The notes below the pieces were generated by a model. It saw nothing but the letters and a program-made list of their open reading frames with translations. It made no database searches and had not been told where the DNA came from. Position numbers and translations under genes: made by a program. Source: Clostridia bacterium (GTDB taxonomy: Bacteria > Bacillota > Peptococcia > DRI-13 > DTU073). Taken from it: a stretch of DNA of 22,053 nucleotides. Where the stretch lies: NCBI GenBank assembly GCA_028709105.1, contig JAQVYD010000005.1, positions 10,479 through 32,531 on the forward strand, written 5' to 3'. Below are positions 6,311 to 13,099 of this stretch, one piece after another (the stretch's first letter is position 1; each line of letters opens with the position of its first letter).

Positions 6311-6766
6311 TTAACCAATAATTTTATACTCCAAACAGACCTCATCACAATTAGGAAATTTAGGACAACTAATACAATCGCGCCAAAACTTTTGGGGCAT
6401 ACTCTCTTTAGCTACTTCCACAAACCCCAACTTAACAAAAAAACCCGGCTGATAAGTAAGCGTAAAAACACTGGGAATATTCAATTCCTCCGCTTCCTGC
6501 AAGAGAAACTCTACTATTTGCCTCCCAATCCCCTGCCTCGTATAGCCTGTTTTAACAGCAAGAGCACGTATTTCCGCCAAATCATGCCACATAATATGTA
6601 AAGCACCTACGCCAACAAGCTGACCCTGCCTTTCCACTACAATAAAATCCCGAATAAACTCATAAAGCATACTACGAGGACGTGAAAGCATCAGCCCTTT
6701 TTCTGCATATTTATTCACAAGGACGTGCATATCTTCAACATCACCCGGCTTTGCTTTTCTAATCAT
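6311..6766 (-). CDS. GNAT acetyltransferase, ArgA-like (probable N-acetylglutamate synthase)
   Basis: A 151-residue single-domain GNAT protein. The N-terminal MIRKAKPGDVEDMHVLV, the acetyl-CoA loop RQGIGR (77-82), the preceding strand AEIRALAV (65-72) and LTYQPGFFVKLGF (103-115) match the short ArgA-like acetyltransferases of Clostridia. These lack the amino-acid kinase domain of classical N-acetylglutamate synthase, and some are proposed to feed arginine synthesis. A C-terminal cluster CISCPKFPNCDEVC (Cys131, 134, 140, 144) is typical of this subgroup and could bind metal. The ATG start has GGGGGAG 9 nt upstream. The gene sits between sigE and sigG, where many relatives have none; a possible promoter TTGTGT-N17-TAAAAT (6816-6844) and its own terminator suggest an independent unit. 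The acetyl acceptor is inferred from family, not shown. Confidence 0.85.
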   Translation of the reverse strand: MIRKAKPGDVEDMHVLVNKYAEKGLMLSRPRSMLYEFIRDFIVVERQGQLVGVGALHIMWHDLAEIRALAVKTGYTRQGIGRQIVEFLLQEAEELNIPSVFTLTYQPGFFVKLGFVEVAKESMPQKFWRDCISCPKFPNCDEVCLEYKIIG

Positions 6767-6879
6767 TCTTTAAGCTCCCCCATCTTTATTTTATCTTTTA
6801 AACTTCCTTGCTGTTATTTTATCAAAATCCCTGTATATACACAATAGTTTTTGCATATTTATTCAATATCGTTATTTTG

Positions 6880-7614
6880 TTATTCCATCCGCTGAAATTC
6901 TTTACGTAACCTTTTAATGATCCGCTTTTCTAAACGTGAAATATACGACTGGGATATCCCCAAAAGATCGGCCACCTCTTTCTGTGTTTTTTCTTGTCCC
7001 CCTTTTAAACCAAAACGCAAATCCATGATTCTCCGTTCACGGCTAGATAGTTTCTCCATCGCCTGTATTAAAAGCTTTTTATCTACTTCTTCTTCTAAAG
7101 CCTTATAAATAAGATCATTTTCTGTCCCCATCACATCAGAAAGAAGCAACTCATTGCCATCTAAATCAATATTCAAAGGTTCATCAAAAGAAACTTCAAA
7201 ACGGGTTTTGTTACTTCGTCTTAAATGCATTAAGATTTCATTTTCAATACAGCGTGAAGCATAAGTAGCCAGTTTAATCTTTTTACCGGGGTCAAAAGTA
7301 TTTACGGCCTTAATTAAGCCAATTGTTCCTATGGAAACCAAATCTTCTATCCCTACTCCGGTATTTTCAAATTTCCTCGCAATATATACTACTAAGCGTA
7401 AATTCCTTTCGATTAAAGTTCCTTTTACCGCCTGCTCACCTTTCTCTAAACAGTACAATAAATGGTTTTCCTCATCAACAGTAAGTGGCGGAGGCAAAGC
7501 TTCACTACTACCTACATAGAAAACATCTTCGCTCAATCCCAACAATTGTAATACTTTGGCTACTATTTCTCTAATTTTTCCTTGTCCTAAAAAAAACCGG
7601 CTATTAACCTGCAT
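6880..7614 (-). CDS. sigE: Pro-sigma-E, mother-cell sporulation sigma factor
   Basis: A 244-residue sigma-70-family factor made as an inactive precursor. Residues 1-32 form the pro-sequence with an amphipathic helix (KIREIVAKVLQLLGL); by alignment to Bacillus SigE, cleavage by SpoIIGA should fall near Phe32-Tyr33, just before YVGSSEALPPPL. Region 2 (LIERNLRLVVYIARKFENTG, DLVSIGTIGLIKAVNTFDPG, KLATYASRCIENEILM) and the region 4 helix-turn-helix (KTQKEVADLLGISQSYISRL) are highly conserved. The ATG start has AAAGGGAGG 5 nt upstream. It begins 17 nt after spoIIGA, so the two form the spoIIG operon; no terminator is seen after it. The pro-sequence is a few residues longer than in Bacillus. Confidence 0.98.
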   Translation of the reverse strand: MQVNSRFFLGQGKIREIVAKVLQLLGLSEDVFYVGSSEALPPPLTVDEENHLLYCLEKGEQAVKGTLIERNLRLVVYIARKFENTGVGIEDLVSIGTIGLIKAVNTFDPGKKIKLATYASRCIENEILMHLRRSNKTRFEVSFDEPLNIDLDGNELLLSDVMGTENDLIYKALEEEVDKKLLIQAMEKLSSRERRIMDLRFGLKGGQEKTQKEVADLLGISQSYISRLEKRIIKRLRKEFQRME

Positions 7615-7631
7615 CTTTACCTCCCTTTCCC

Positions 7632-8555
7632 TTAATGTTCTTGCAAAATCTGCGGATGTAAAAGGGCTCTGTACTGCCCCTCCCGCGATAAAGATTTATT
7701 AACCAGCCCCAAAACTACATCACTGGTAATAATCTCCTTACGCCTATTTTTGATGACGATAAGATCAGGTCGAAAACCAATCATCAAGCCATGCCTTTTG
7801 CCTACAGAATTAAAAGGAATTACCCGTAAACGCGCTGCCCAATTCTCTTCCAAAGAAGCCAGTAATTCGCTTATTTCTGAATCTTCTTCACTTATTTTTT
7901 GCAGAATTTCCTTGGGCAGGACCTTTTCTAAAGCCTCACTTTCGACAACAATTACTGGTTTTTTAGTGAGAGGATCCGTTAATTGATTTCCTGTATCAAG
8001 TAAAGCCGGAACAACAATTTTCTGTTTCTGAAAATAAATGGTCAGACTATTTAATAACTGTTGCTGCAACCAACTTTTTCTCAGACAAGACAACCCGCTA
8101 TAACCTAAAAAAAGAGCTACAACTACCCCTATCGCCAACCACAAATAATGGATTCCCCATAAAATACCCATCCCATTCCAAGCCTGGATGTATCCGGGAG
8201 CTGTATCCGTTAAAGATACCGCAGCGAAAACAGCCCCCCCCATCGTAAAAGATAAAAGATACATGTACGCCAAGGTGCGTACAAACTTCCCCACACTTTG
8301 CGGGCGATAGGCAACCCCCACCATAATTACTGCACAAACGTTTTTAGCAAAAAAAGAACTGAAGACAGACCATTCCGGTAATAAAATTACTAGCGAATAT
8401 AAAGCACCTAAAACTGCACCCCACATTAGTCTAGTCAGCTTAATTGGTAAATTGGCAGCCTTTCCTGTTACCCATAAAATAAAAAAATCCATCATAAAAT
8501 TAACCAGCAAAATGATATCTAAATAGACTTTGACTACCAGCCCGGTTTCTTCCAT
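7632..8555 (-). CDS. spoIIGA: SpoIIGA, pro-sigma-E processing peptidase
   Basis: A 307-residue membrane aspartic protease that cleaves pro-SigE at the asymmetric septum after a signal (SpoIIR) from the forespore. The N-terminal half has five hydrophobic segments (about 7-30, 42-61, 68-83, 95-114, 133-153). The C-terminal half is soluble and carries the catalytic motif LLDTGNQLTDP with Asp187, then FRPDLIVI further on, as in the family. Length matches the Bacillus protein (309). ATG at 8553-8555 is preferred over the GTG at 8562-8564 because GAGGTG, the ribosome site, includes that GTG. It is transcribed with sigE from the promoter at 8591-8623. Confidence 0.96.
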   Translation of the reverse strand: MEETGLVVKVYLDIILLVNFMMDFFILWVTGKAANLPIKLTRLMWGAVLGALYSLVILLPEWSVFSSFFAKNVCAVIMVGVAYRPQSVGKFVRTLAYMYLLSFTMGGAVFAAVSLTDTAPGYIQAWNGMGILWGIHYLWLAIGVVVALFLGYSGLSCLRKSWLQQQLLNSLTIYFQKQKIVVPALLDTGNQLTDPLTKKPVIVVESEALEKVLPKEILQKISEEDSEISELLASLEENWAARLRVIPFNSVGKRHGLMIGFRPDLIVIKNRRKEIITSDVVLGLVNKSLSREGQYRALLHPQILQEH

Positions 8556-8590
8556 CTTTATCACCTCGGGCCTTTCCTACTTCCTCCATC

Positions 8591-8623
8591 ATTATACAGT
8601 AACCGTCCACCATTTTTTGTCAA
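8591..8623 (-). promoter_or_regulatory. spoIIG promoter, long-spacer sigma-A type with 0A-box-like site
   Basis: On the minus strand, TTGACA (8618-8623) and TATAAT (8591-8596) are both perfect hexamers but 21 nt apart, where 17 is normal. In Bacillus subtilis the spoIIG promoter likewise has consensus-like hexamers 22 nt apart and needs Spo0A~P bound over its -35. Here TGTCAAA (8618-8624, plus strand) over the -35 matches the 0A box TGTCGAA at 6 of 7 positions. Confidence 0.75.
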
Positions 8624-8686
8624 ATCCTGCTGAGACTAAGCATACATTTTCCGCTCTTTTTCGCGGTTCGAATCATTATGCAAGAC

Positions 8687-8712
8687 GGAACGACGAGGGC
8701 GTCGTTCCCTAC
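8687..8712 (-). repeat. REP-like hairpin (copy 2)
   Basis: Read on the minus strand it is GTAG (8709-8712) followed by the perfect hairpin with arms GGAACGACG / CGTCGTTCC (8687-8708). The flank after it, GTCTTGCATAATG, resembles that of copy 1 (GTCATGCATAAT). It lies in the ftsZ-spoIIGA gap, between the ftsZ terminator and the spoIIG promoter. Confidence 0.85.
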
Positions 8713-8776
8713 GAATAATTTCACAAAACAACTGAATGAAGCACGAAACAGAAAACGGGACAGCATATTTTCACAA

Positions 8777-8810
8777 CAAAAAAACAAGAGAACCGATCTC
8801 TTGTTTTTTT
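8777..8810 (-). terminator. Bidirectional terminator after ftsZ
   Basis: CAAGAGA (8785-8791) and TCTCTTG (8797-8803) form a 7-bp stem with a 5-nt loop, flanked on each strand by T-runs, so it works in both directions. It lies about 30 nt after the ftsZ stop and separates division from sporulation genes. An AT-rich repeat (CATTATGCATTATGAATTAT, 8811-8830), like the flank of REP copy 1, lies between it and ftsZ. Confidence 0.85.
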
Positions 8811-8834
8811 CATTATGCATTATGAATTATCTTT

Positions 8835-9884
8835 TTACTTACCGCTGTTTTTTCTTAAAAATTGCGGAATATATAACTCATCCTCATCACCCGACTGTTT
8901 TATTCCCATCTCCGTTACTTTAAATTTATCCTCTTTATCAAAACCGGTCGCAATAACAGTTACCCTAACTTCTTCACTCATCTTTTCATCAATAACCGCA
9001 CCAAAGATAATATTAGCTTCAGGATCTGCAGCTTGAGCAATAATCTCCGCCGCTTCGTTAACTTCAAACAGACCTAATCCTGAACCACCGGTAATATTCA
9101 AGAGTACCCCTCTCGCTCCTTCAATAGAGGTTTCCAACAAAGGACTAGAAATTGCGGTTCGCGCAGCCAGACTAGCCCTGTTTTCGCCGGAAGCCGTACC
9201 AATACCCATCAGTGCTGTGCCTGTTTCCTGCATAATTGTCTTGACATCAGCAAAATCAAGATTAATTAAACCAGGGACGGCAATAAGGTCTGAAATACCT
9301 TGCACACCTTGCCGTAAAACATCATCGGCAATCCGGAAAGCATCATTAATCGATGTGTTTTTATCCACAACCTGAAGAAGTTTTTCATTAGGAATAATAA
9401 TCAAGGTATCTACCTTTGCTTTAATATTCGCAATACCAATTTCTGCCTGAGACTGCCTTTTGCGACCTTCAAAAAGAAAAGGCCTAGTCACGACACCTAC
9501 AGTCAAGGCGCCTAATTCCTTGGCCACTTCCGCCACAATCGGAGCAGCACCTGTTCCCGTTCCTCCGCCCATACCTGCAGTGACAAAAACCATATCAGCC
9601 CCTTTGATCGCAGCCTCTATATCATCACGACTTTCTTCTGCAGCTTTAAGCCCAATCTCCGGATTGGCCCCCGCACCAAGTCCTTTAGTCAATTTTGCGC
9701 CAATCTGAATTTTGTTTTCCGCCTTAGAAAGATGTAAGGCTTGAGCATCTGTATTAATTGCTATAAACTCGACACCCTTCAAACTGCTTTCGATCATTCT
9801 ATTAACAGCATTACTACCACCACCGCCCACACCTATAACCTTTATTTCGGCATACTGGTTAATTTCCATCTCAAACTCCAGCAT
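8835..9884 (-). CDS. ftsZ: Cell division GTPase FtsZ
   Basis: A 349-residue tubulin-like GTPase that polymerises into the division ring, and in sporulation forms the polar septum. The N-terminus MLEFEMEINQYAEIKVIGVG leads to GGGGSNAVNRM (20-30), the tubulin signature GGGTGTG (106-112), FEGRKR (138-143) and the T7 synergy loop NLDFAD (208-213), which completes the GTPase site across the subunit interface. The linker is very short and ends in DELYIPQFLRKNSGK, which contains the conserved C-terminal peptide (IPxFLR) that binds FtsA, SepF or ZapA-type partners. The first ATG is used by analogy with other Firmicutes starting MLEF, although GGAG before Met6 would also allow that start. A sigma-H promoter precedes it. 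No ftsA adjoins it. Confidence 0.98.
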   Translation of the reverse strand: MLEFEMEINQYAEIKVIGVGGGGSNAVNRMIESSLKGVEFIAINTDAQALHLSKAENKIQIGAKLTKGLGAGANPEIGLKAAEESRDDIEAAIKGADMVFVTAGMGGGTGTGAAPIVAEVAKELGALTVGVVTRPFLFEGRKRQSQAEIGIANIKAKVDTLIIIPNEKLLQVVDKNTSINDAFRIADDVLRQGVQGISDLIAVPGLINLDFADVKTIMQETGTALMGIGTASGENRASLAARTAISSPLLETSIEGARGVLLNITGGSGLGLFEVNEAAEIIAQAADPEANIIFGAVIDEKMSEEVRVTVIATGFDKEDKFKVTEMGIKQSGDEDELYIPQFLRKNSGK

Positions 9885-9954
9885 TTATTGTTTTCCCCTT
9901 TCATATATGGTAAAACTTTTTAGCATTCTACGCACAACTTCATTATCATAATGG

Positions 9955-9984
9955 TTATTCCACAATCATCAGCTATTATCCTTT
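9955..9984 (-). promoter_or_regulatory. Sigma-H promoter upstream of ftsZ
   Basis: On the minus strand, AAAGGATAA (9976-9984), a 12-nt spacer and GTGGAATAA (9955-9963) fit the Bacillus sigma-H consensus RNAGGAWWW-N11/12-RNNGAATWW at every position. It begins 6 nt after the ftsQ stop and would give a leader of about 60 nt. Bacillus subtilis raises ftsAZ expression at sporulation onset from a sigma-H promoter, so the same control is inferred here. Confidence 0.75.
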
Positions 9985-9990
9985 TTTTAG

Positions 9991-10740
9991 TTACAGATTT
10001 TTATTTTTTCGCTTAATCACAGGTAAAGAATTATAGCGTAAGTCGATATATTCTACTGTTTGATTATTGATTAACTCTTCGTTTTCTACTAAAAGCTCTT
10101 GAATAATTTGTAATTTTTGTTCGATCTCCTTAGGTTCACCAAAATGTATTTCTACGCCCTGCAACATTTTAATGATCAGACTATAGGGACTTGCCGCTCT
10201 AATTTCCGCAACACTCTCCAAAAATTCCCTATCCATCAAACGAAGCAATTGTAAAGCAGCCTCTAACCCCGGTGTGGTTAAATCAGCTCCCAAAGAAATG
10301 CTCTCTTTTAAAGAAAGGCCACTAATCACAGGAAGATTTAAATTAAGCAAATCGTGAACTTGTTGGATATAGATTCCTTCCGCATCAATAGCTAAATACC
10401 CATCACTTCCCACAACTAAAGCAAGAGGAGTTCGTTCCTCCACTTTTAACACCAAGGTATGAGGAGGTTTTCTAGAAACAGACAGAGTTTTAATGACAGG
10501 GTGCATTTCTAATTTAGTTATGACTTCATGGGTATTTATCTTAAAAAGATTAGTTCCTAAATTTAAGCCGCTTAACTTTATTACAGTATCCTCTGCAACA
10601 ATAGAACAACCGCTAACCTTGATCTCTTGCAAATTAAAAAAGGCCGAATTTATAAAAAAATAAAATGATAACAACAGACAAAATAACAAAAAAAAGCTTA
10701 ACCCAATTAGAGATGCTCTATTCTTTCTTTTCTTGTACAT
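9991..10740 (-). CDS. ftsQ: Cell division protein FtsQ/DivIB
   Basis: A 249-residue bitopic membrane protein of the divisome that stabilises the FtsL/FtsB(DivIC) complex and the septal synthase. It has a short basic cytoplasmic tail (MYKKRKNR), one transmembrane helix (about 11-30), a POTRA domain (about 34-103, beginning FNLQEIKVSG and ending in LKVEERTPLALV) and the FtsQ/DivIB beta domain, ending in a basic tail. The ATG at 10738-10740 is chosen over the TTG at 10776 because AGGAAAGAG lies just upstream and the resulting tail length is normal. It has its own sigma-A promoter (10816-10843), separated from murA by a terminator. Confidence 0.93.
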   Translation of the reverse strand: MYKKRKNRASLIGLSFFLLFCLLLSFYFFINSAFFNLQEIKVSGCSIVAEDTVIKLSGLNLGTNLFKINTHEVITKLEMHPVIKTLSVSRKPPHTLVLKVEERTPLALVVGSDGYLAIDAEGIYIQQVHDLLNLNLPVISGLSLKESISLGADLTTPGLEAALQLLRLMDREFLESVAEIRAASPYSLIIKMLQGVEIHFGEPKEIEQKLQIIQELLVENEELINNQTVEYIDLRYNSLPVIKRKNKNL

Positions 10741-10815
10741 AATTTTTCTCTTTCCTACACATTCTTCTCTCTGCAAAACAATGCGGTCAAAACCTTGATG
10801 TAGTATTTCAATTAT

Positions 10816-10843
10816 ATTATAACAAAAAGATGCTTCTTGTCCA
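10816..10843 (-). promoter_or_regulatory. Sigma-A promoter of ftsQ (extended -10)
   Basis: On the minus strand, TGGACA (10838-10843), 16 nt, then TATAAT (10816-10821) preceded by TGT, forming an extended -10. It lies about 70 nt before the ftsQ start and downstream of the murA terminator. Confidence 0.75.
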
Positions 10844-10850
10844 CTATCCT

Positions 10851-10878
10851 CTTAAAAGAAAAGGCAATTACTGCCTTT
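10851..10878 (-). terminator. Intrinsic terminator overlapping the murA stop codon
   Basis: On the minus strand, AAAGGCA-GTAAT-TGCCTTT is followed by TCTTTT. The last two codons and the TAA of murA form part of the stem and loop, so a terminating ribosome could melt it; read-through may depend on translation. Confidence 0.75.
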
Positions 10879-12136
10879 CCGTGATCCCGTTAACCCTCAT
10901 AATCTGCGCCCCAAGATTGCGAAGTTTTTGTTCAAAATTTTCATAGCCCCGATCAATCAAATTTATTTTATCCACAACGGTAGCCCCCTCAGCAACTAAT
11001 CCTGCCGTAACCAGAGCTGCCCCGGCACGTAAATCTGAAGTTTCCACATAAGCCCCACTCAAATTCTTGACACCTTTAATAATGGCGACCCGTCCTTCTA
11101 CCTTAATATCGGCACCCATCCGCCGAAATTCATCGACATGTTTAAACCTATTTTCAAAAATTGTTTCCGTAACGATACTGGTTCCTTCCGATACAGCCAT
11201 CAAAGCCATCACCTGAGCCTGCATATCTGTAGGAAAACCTGGAAAAGGCATCGTTTTATAATCAACACCTTTGGTACGCCTAAAACCTCTAACGCGAATC
11301 CCCTGATCACTTTCCGTGATTTCCACTCCGGCCTCTTTTAATTTAGAAATAACCGCCTCCACATGTTCCACAATCACATTTTCAATAAAAACATCTCCGC
11401 CCGTAATTGCTGCAGCCACCACAAAAGTACCTGCTTCGATCCGATCAGGAATAATCGTATGTTCAGCCGAACCTAATTCTTGCACACCCTCAATTTTGAG
11501 CACATCTGTACCTGCTCCCTTTACTTTAGCCCCCATCTTATTTAAAAAATTCTGTAAATCCACAACTTCCGGCTCTCGAGCGGCATTTCTAATTGTGGTC
11601 ACTCCTTGTGCTAGAGTAGCCGCCATGATCAAATTCTCCGTAGCACCCACACTTGGAAAATCAAGACAAATTTCACTACCCACCAAATGCTCTGCTTTAG
11701 CCTCAATATAGCCATGTTTTTCTATTATTTGTGCTCCTAAAAGCTTCAATCCTCTCAAATGTTGATCCATCGGCCGGGAACCAATCGAACAACCCCCGGG
11801 ATAAGCCAGTTTAACATGACGAAAACGTGAAAGAATCGGTCCCATTACTAAATTAGAAGCTCGCATCATCCGCGTTAAGCGGTCAGGCAGTTCCACCATA
11901 CTAACATTAGCTGCATCTACGACCATGGTATTACCGGCAAGCTCTACCTTAGCACCTAAACAGAGCAAAACTTCTTGCATCACCTTCACATCACTCAATC
12001 TGGGAACATCCTTAATAGTACAAACACCCTTAGACAAAAGACAGGCGGGCAAGATCGTCAAAACCGAATTCTTCCCGCCACCTATGCGCACAGTTCCGGA
12101 CAATCTGTTCCCGCCAATAATTACATATTTCCCCAA
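10868..12136 (-). CDS. murA: UDP-N-acetylglucosamine 1-carboxyvinyltransferase MurA
   Basis: A 422-residue cytoplasmic enzyme that transfers enolpyruvate from PEP to UDP-GlcNAc, the first committed step of peptidoglycan synthesis. The family residues are present: Lys22 in GGGKNS (19-24), the active-site loop PGGCSIGSRP with Cys116, which is the fosfomycin target and implies sensitivity at the enzyme level, and the C-terminal LRAGAALVTAGL with RGYENF. Its length is standard. The start is TTG at 12134-12136 with AGGAGGTG 7 nt upstream. It follows murB by 21 nt and is the last gene before a terminator. Firmicutes often have a second copy (MurAA/MurAB); only this one is in the window. Confidence 0.98.
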   Translation of the reverse strand: MGKYVIIGGNRLSGTVRIGGGKNSVLTILPACLLSKGVCTIKDVPRLSDVKVMQEVLLCLGAKVELAGNTMVVDAANVSMVELPDRLTRMMRASNLVMGPILSRFRHVKLAYPGGCSIGSRPMDQHLRGLKLLGAQIIEKHGYIEAKAEHLVGSEICLDFPSVGATENLIMAATLAQGVTTIRNAAREPEVVDLQNFLNKMGAKVKGAGTDVLKIEGVQELGSAEHTIIPDRIEAGTFVVAAAITGGDVFIENVIVEHVEAVISKLKEAGVEITESDQGIRVRGFRRTKGVDYKTMPFPGFPTDMQAQVMALMAVSEGTSIVTETIFENRFKHVDEFRRMGADIKVEGRVAIIKGVKNLSGAYVETSDLRAGAALVTAGLVAEGATVVDKINLIDRGYENFEQKLRNLGAQIMRVNGITERQ

Positions 12137-12157
12137 TAACGCTCACCTCCTGTTGTC

Positions 12158-13060
12158 TTAAAAACCTAAAAAGACAACTTCAGTTTCCAACTCTACTCCA
12201 TACTTTTGTTTTACCGCTTTTTGCACCTCCCTAATCAATGTTTTAATTTCGCTAGCTTTAGCTTCACCAAGATTGACAATAAAATTAGCATGCTTTTCAG
12301 AAATCTGGGCATCGCCAACACGCCAACCTTTAGCACCTACGCCTTCAATTAACCGGCCTGCTCCCTGCCCTGTGTTTTTAAAAACACTGCCCGCATTAGG
12401 CAATTCAAGCGGTTGTTTTTCCCGACGTAAATGAAGATATTGCCTCATCCGCTGCTTAATTTCCGAAATATTCCCTATTTGTAAGGTCAACCTTATTTCT
12501 ACAATTAACTCCTTTTCCCTTTTAAAAATACTATCCCGATACTTTAAGGCCAATTCTTCCTTACGATATTCCTTAGTCTTTCCCTCCATATTTAAAGATT
12601 GGACACTAACAATTACCTGATCCAAGGAACAGCCATAAGCACCTGCATTCGTCACTACAGCTCCACCCAAGGAACCGGGGATACCGGCAGCGAACTCCAA
12701 ACCTGTAAGCCCTTTTTCCGCTGCTAAACGACTCAAATGAGACAACAAGACACCTGAACCAACAGTAACCTGATGCTGTTGCCAAGTTATTTTCTGAAAT
12801 CCTTGCGTCAAAATTACTAACCCTCGCAGCCCTTGATCAGCAATCAAAACATTGGAACCCACGCCCAAAATAGTTACCGGAACTTGATACTGCCGCGCCA
12901 ACTGCAAAACTTCAGCACACTCGGCGAGGTCTTCCGGCTGGTAAACGAGATCTGCCAGCCCCCCTACCTTCCAAGTGGTATATTTTTGTAAAGGTTCCTG
13001 AAAAAAGAGAGGTCCATACCTTTTTTCATTTAGTAATTTATAAAACTCCCCAAATCCCAT
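12158..13060 (-). CDS. murB: UDP-N-acetylenolpyruvoylglucosamine reductase MurB
   Basis: A 300-residue FAD- and NADPH-dependent enzyme that reduces the MurA product to UDP-MurNAc. FAD-binding elements are seen as ILGVGSNVLIAD (64-75) and AAGIPGSLGGAVVTNAGAYG (about 124-143). The proton donor lies in PNAGSVFKN (Ser) and the C-terminal Glu in ETEVVFLG. Length and spacing suggest type II MurB, the shorter form usual in Firmicutes. The ATG start has AAAGGAG 7 nt upstream. It lies 39 nt after murC and 21 nt before murA, placing the first two precursor enzymes together at the end of the murC-murB-murA run. Confidence 0.97.
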   Translation of the reverse strand: MGFGEFYKLLNEKRYGPLFFQEPLQKYTTWKVGGLADLVYQPEDLAECAEVLQLARQYQVPVTILGVGSNVLIADQGLRGLVILTQGFQKITWQQHQVTVGSGVLLSHLSRLAAEKGLTGLEFAAGIPGSLGGAVVTNAGAYGCSLDQVIVSVQSLNMEGKTKEYRKEELALKYRDSIFKREKELIVEIRLTLQIGNISEIKQRMRQYLHLRREKQPLELPNAGSVFKNTGQGAGRLIEGVGAKGWRVGDAQISEKHANFIVNLGEAKASEIKTLIREVQKAVKQKYGVELETEVVFLGF

Positions 13061-13099
13061 CCTCTTCTCCTTTACCTATCCCCTAAACAACTTTTAAAA

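Noticed and set aside
8665..8674. GGTTCGAATC, identical to a tRNA T-loop
   Set aside because: No acceptor, D or anticodon arms can be folded around it; it fits the TTCGAG/TTCGAA repeat words linked to the REP hairpins.
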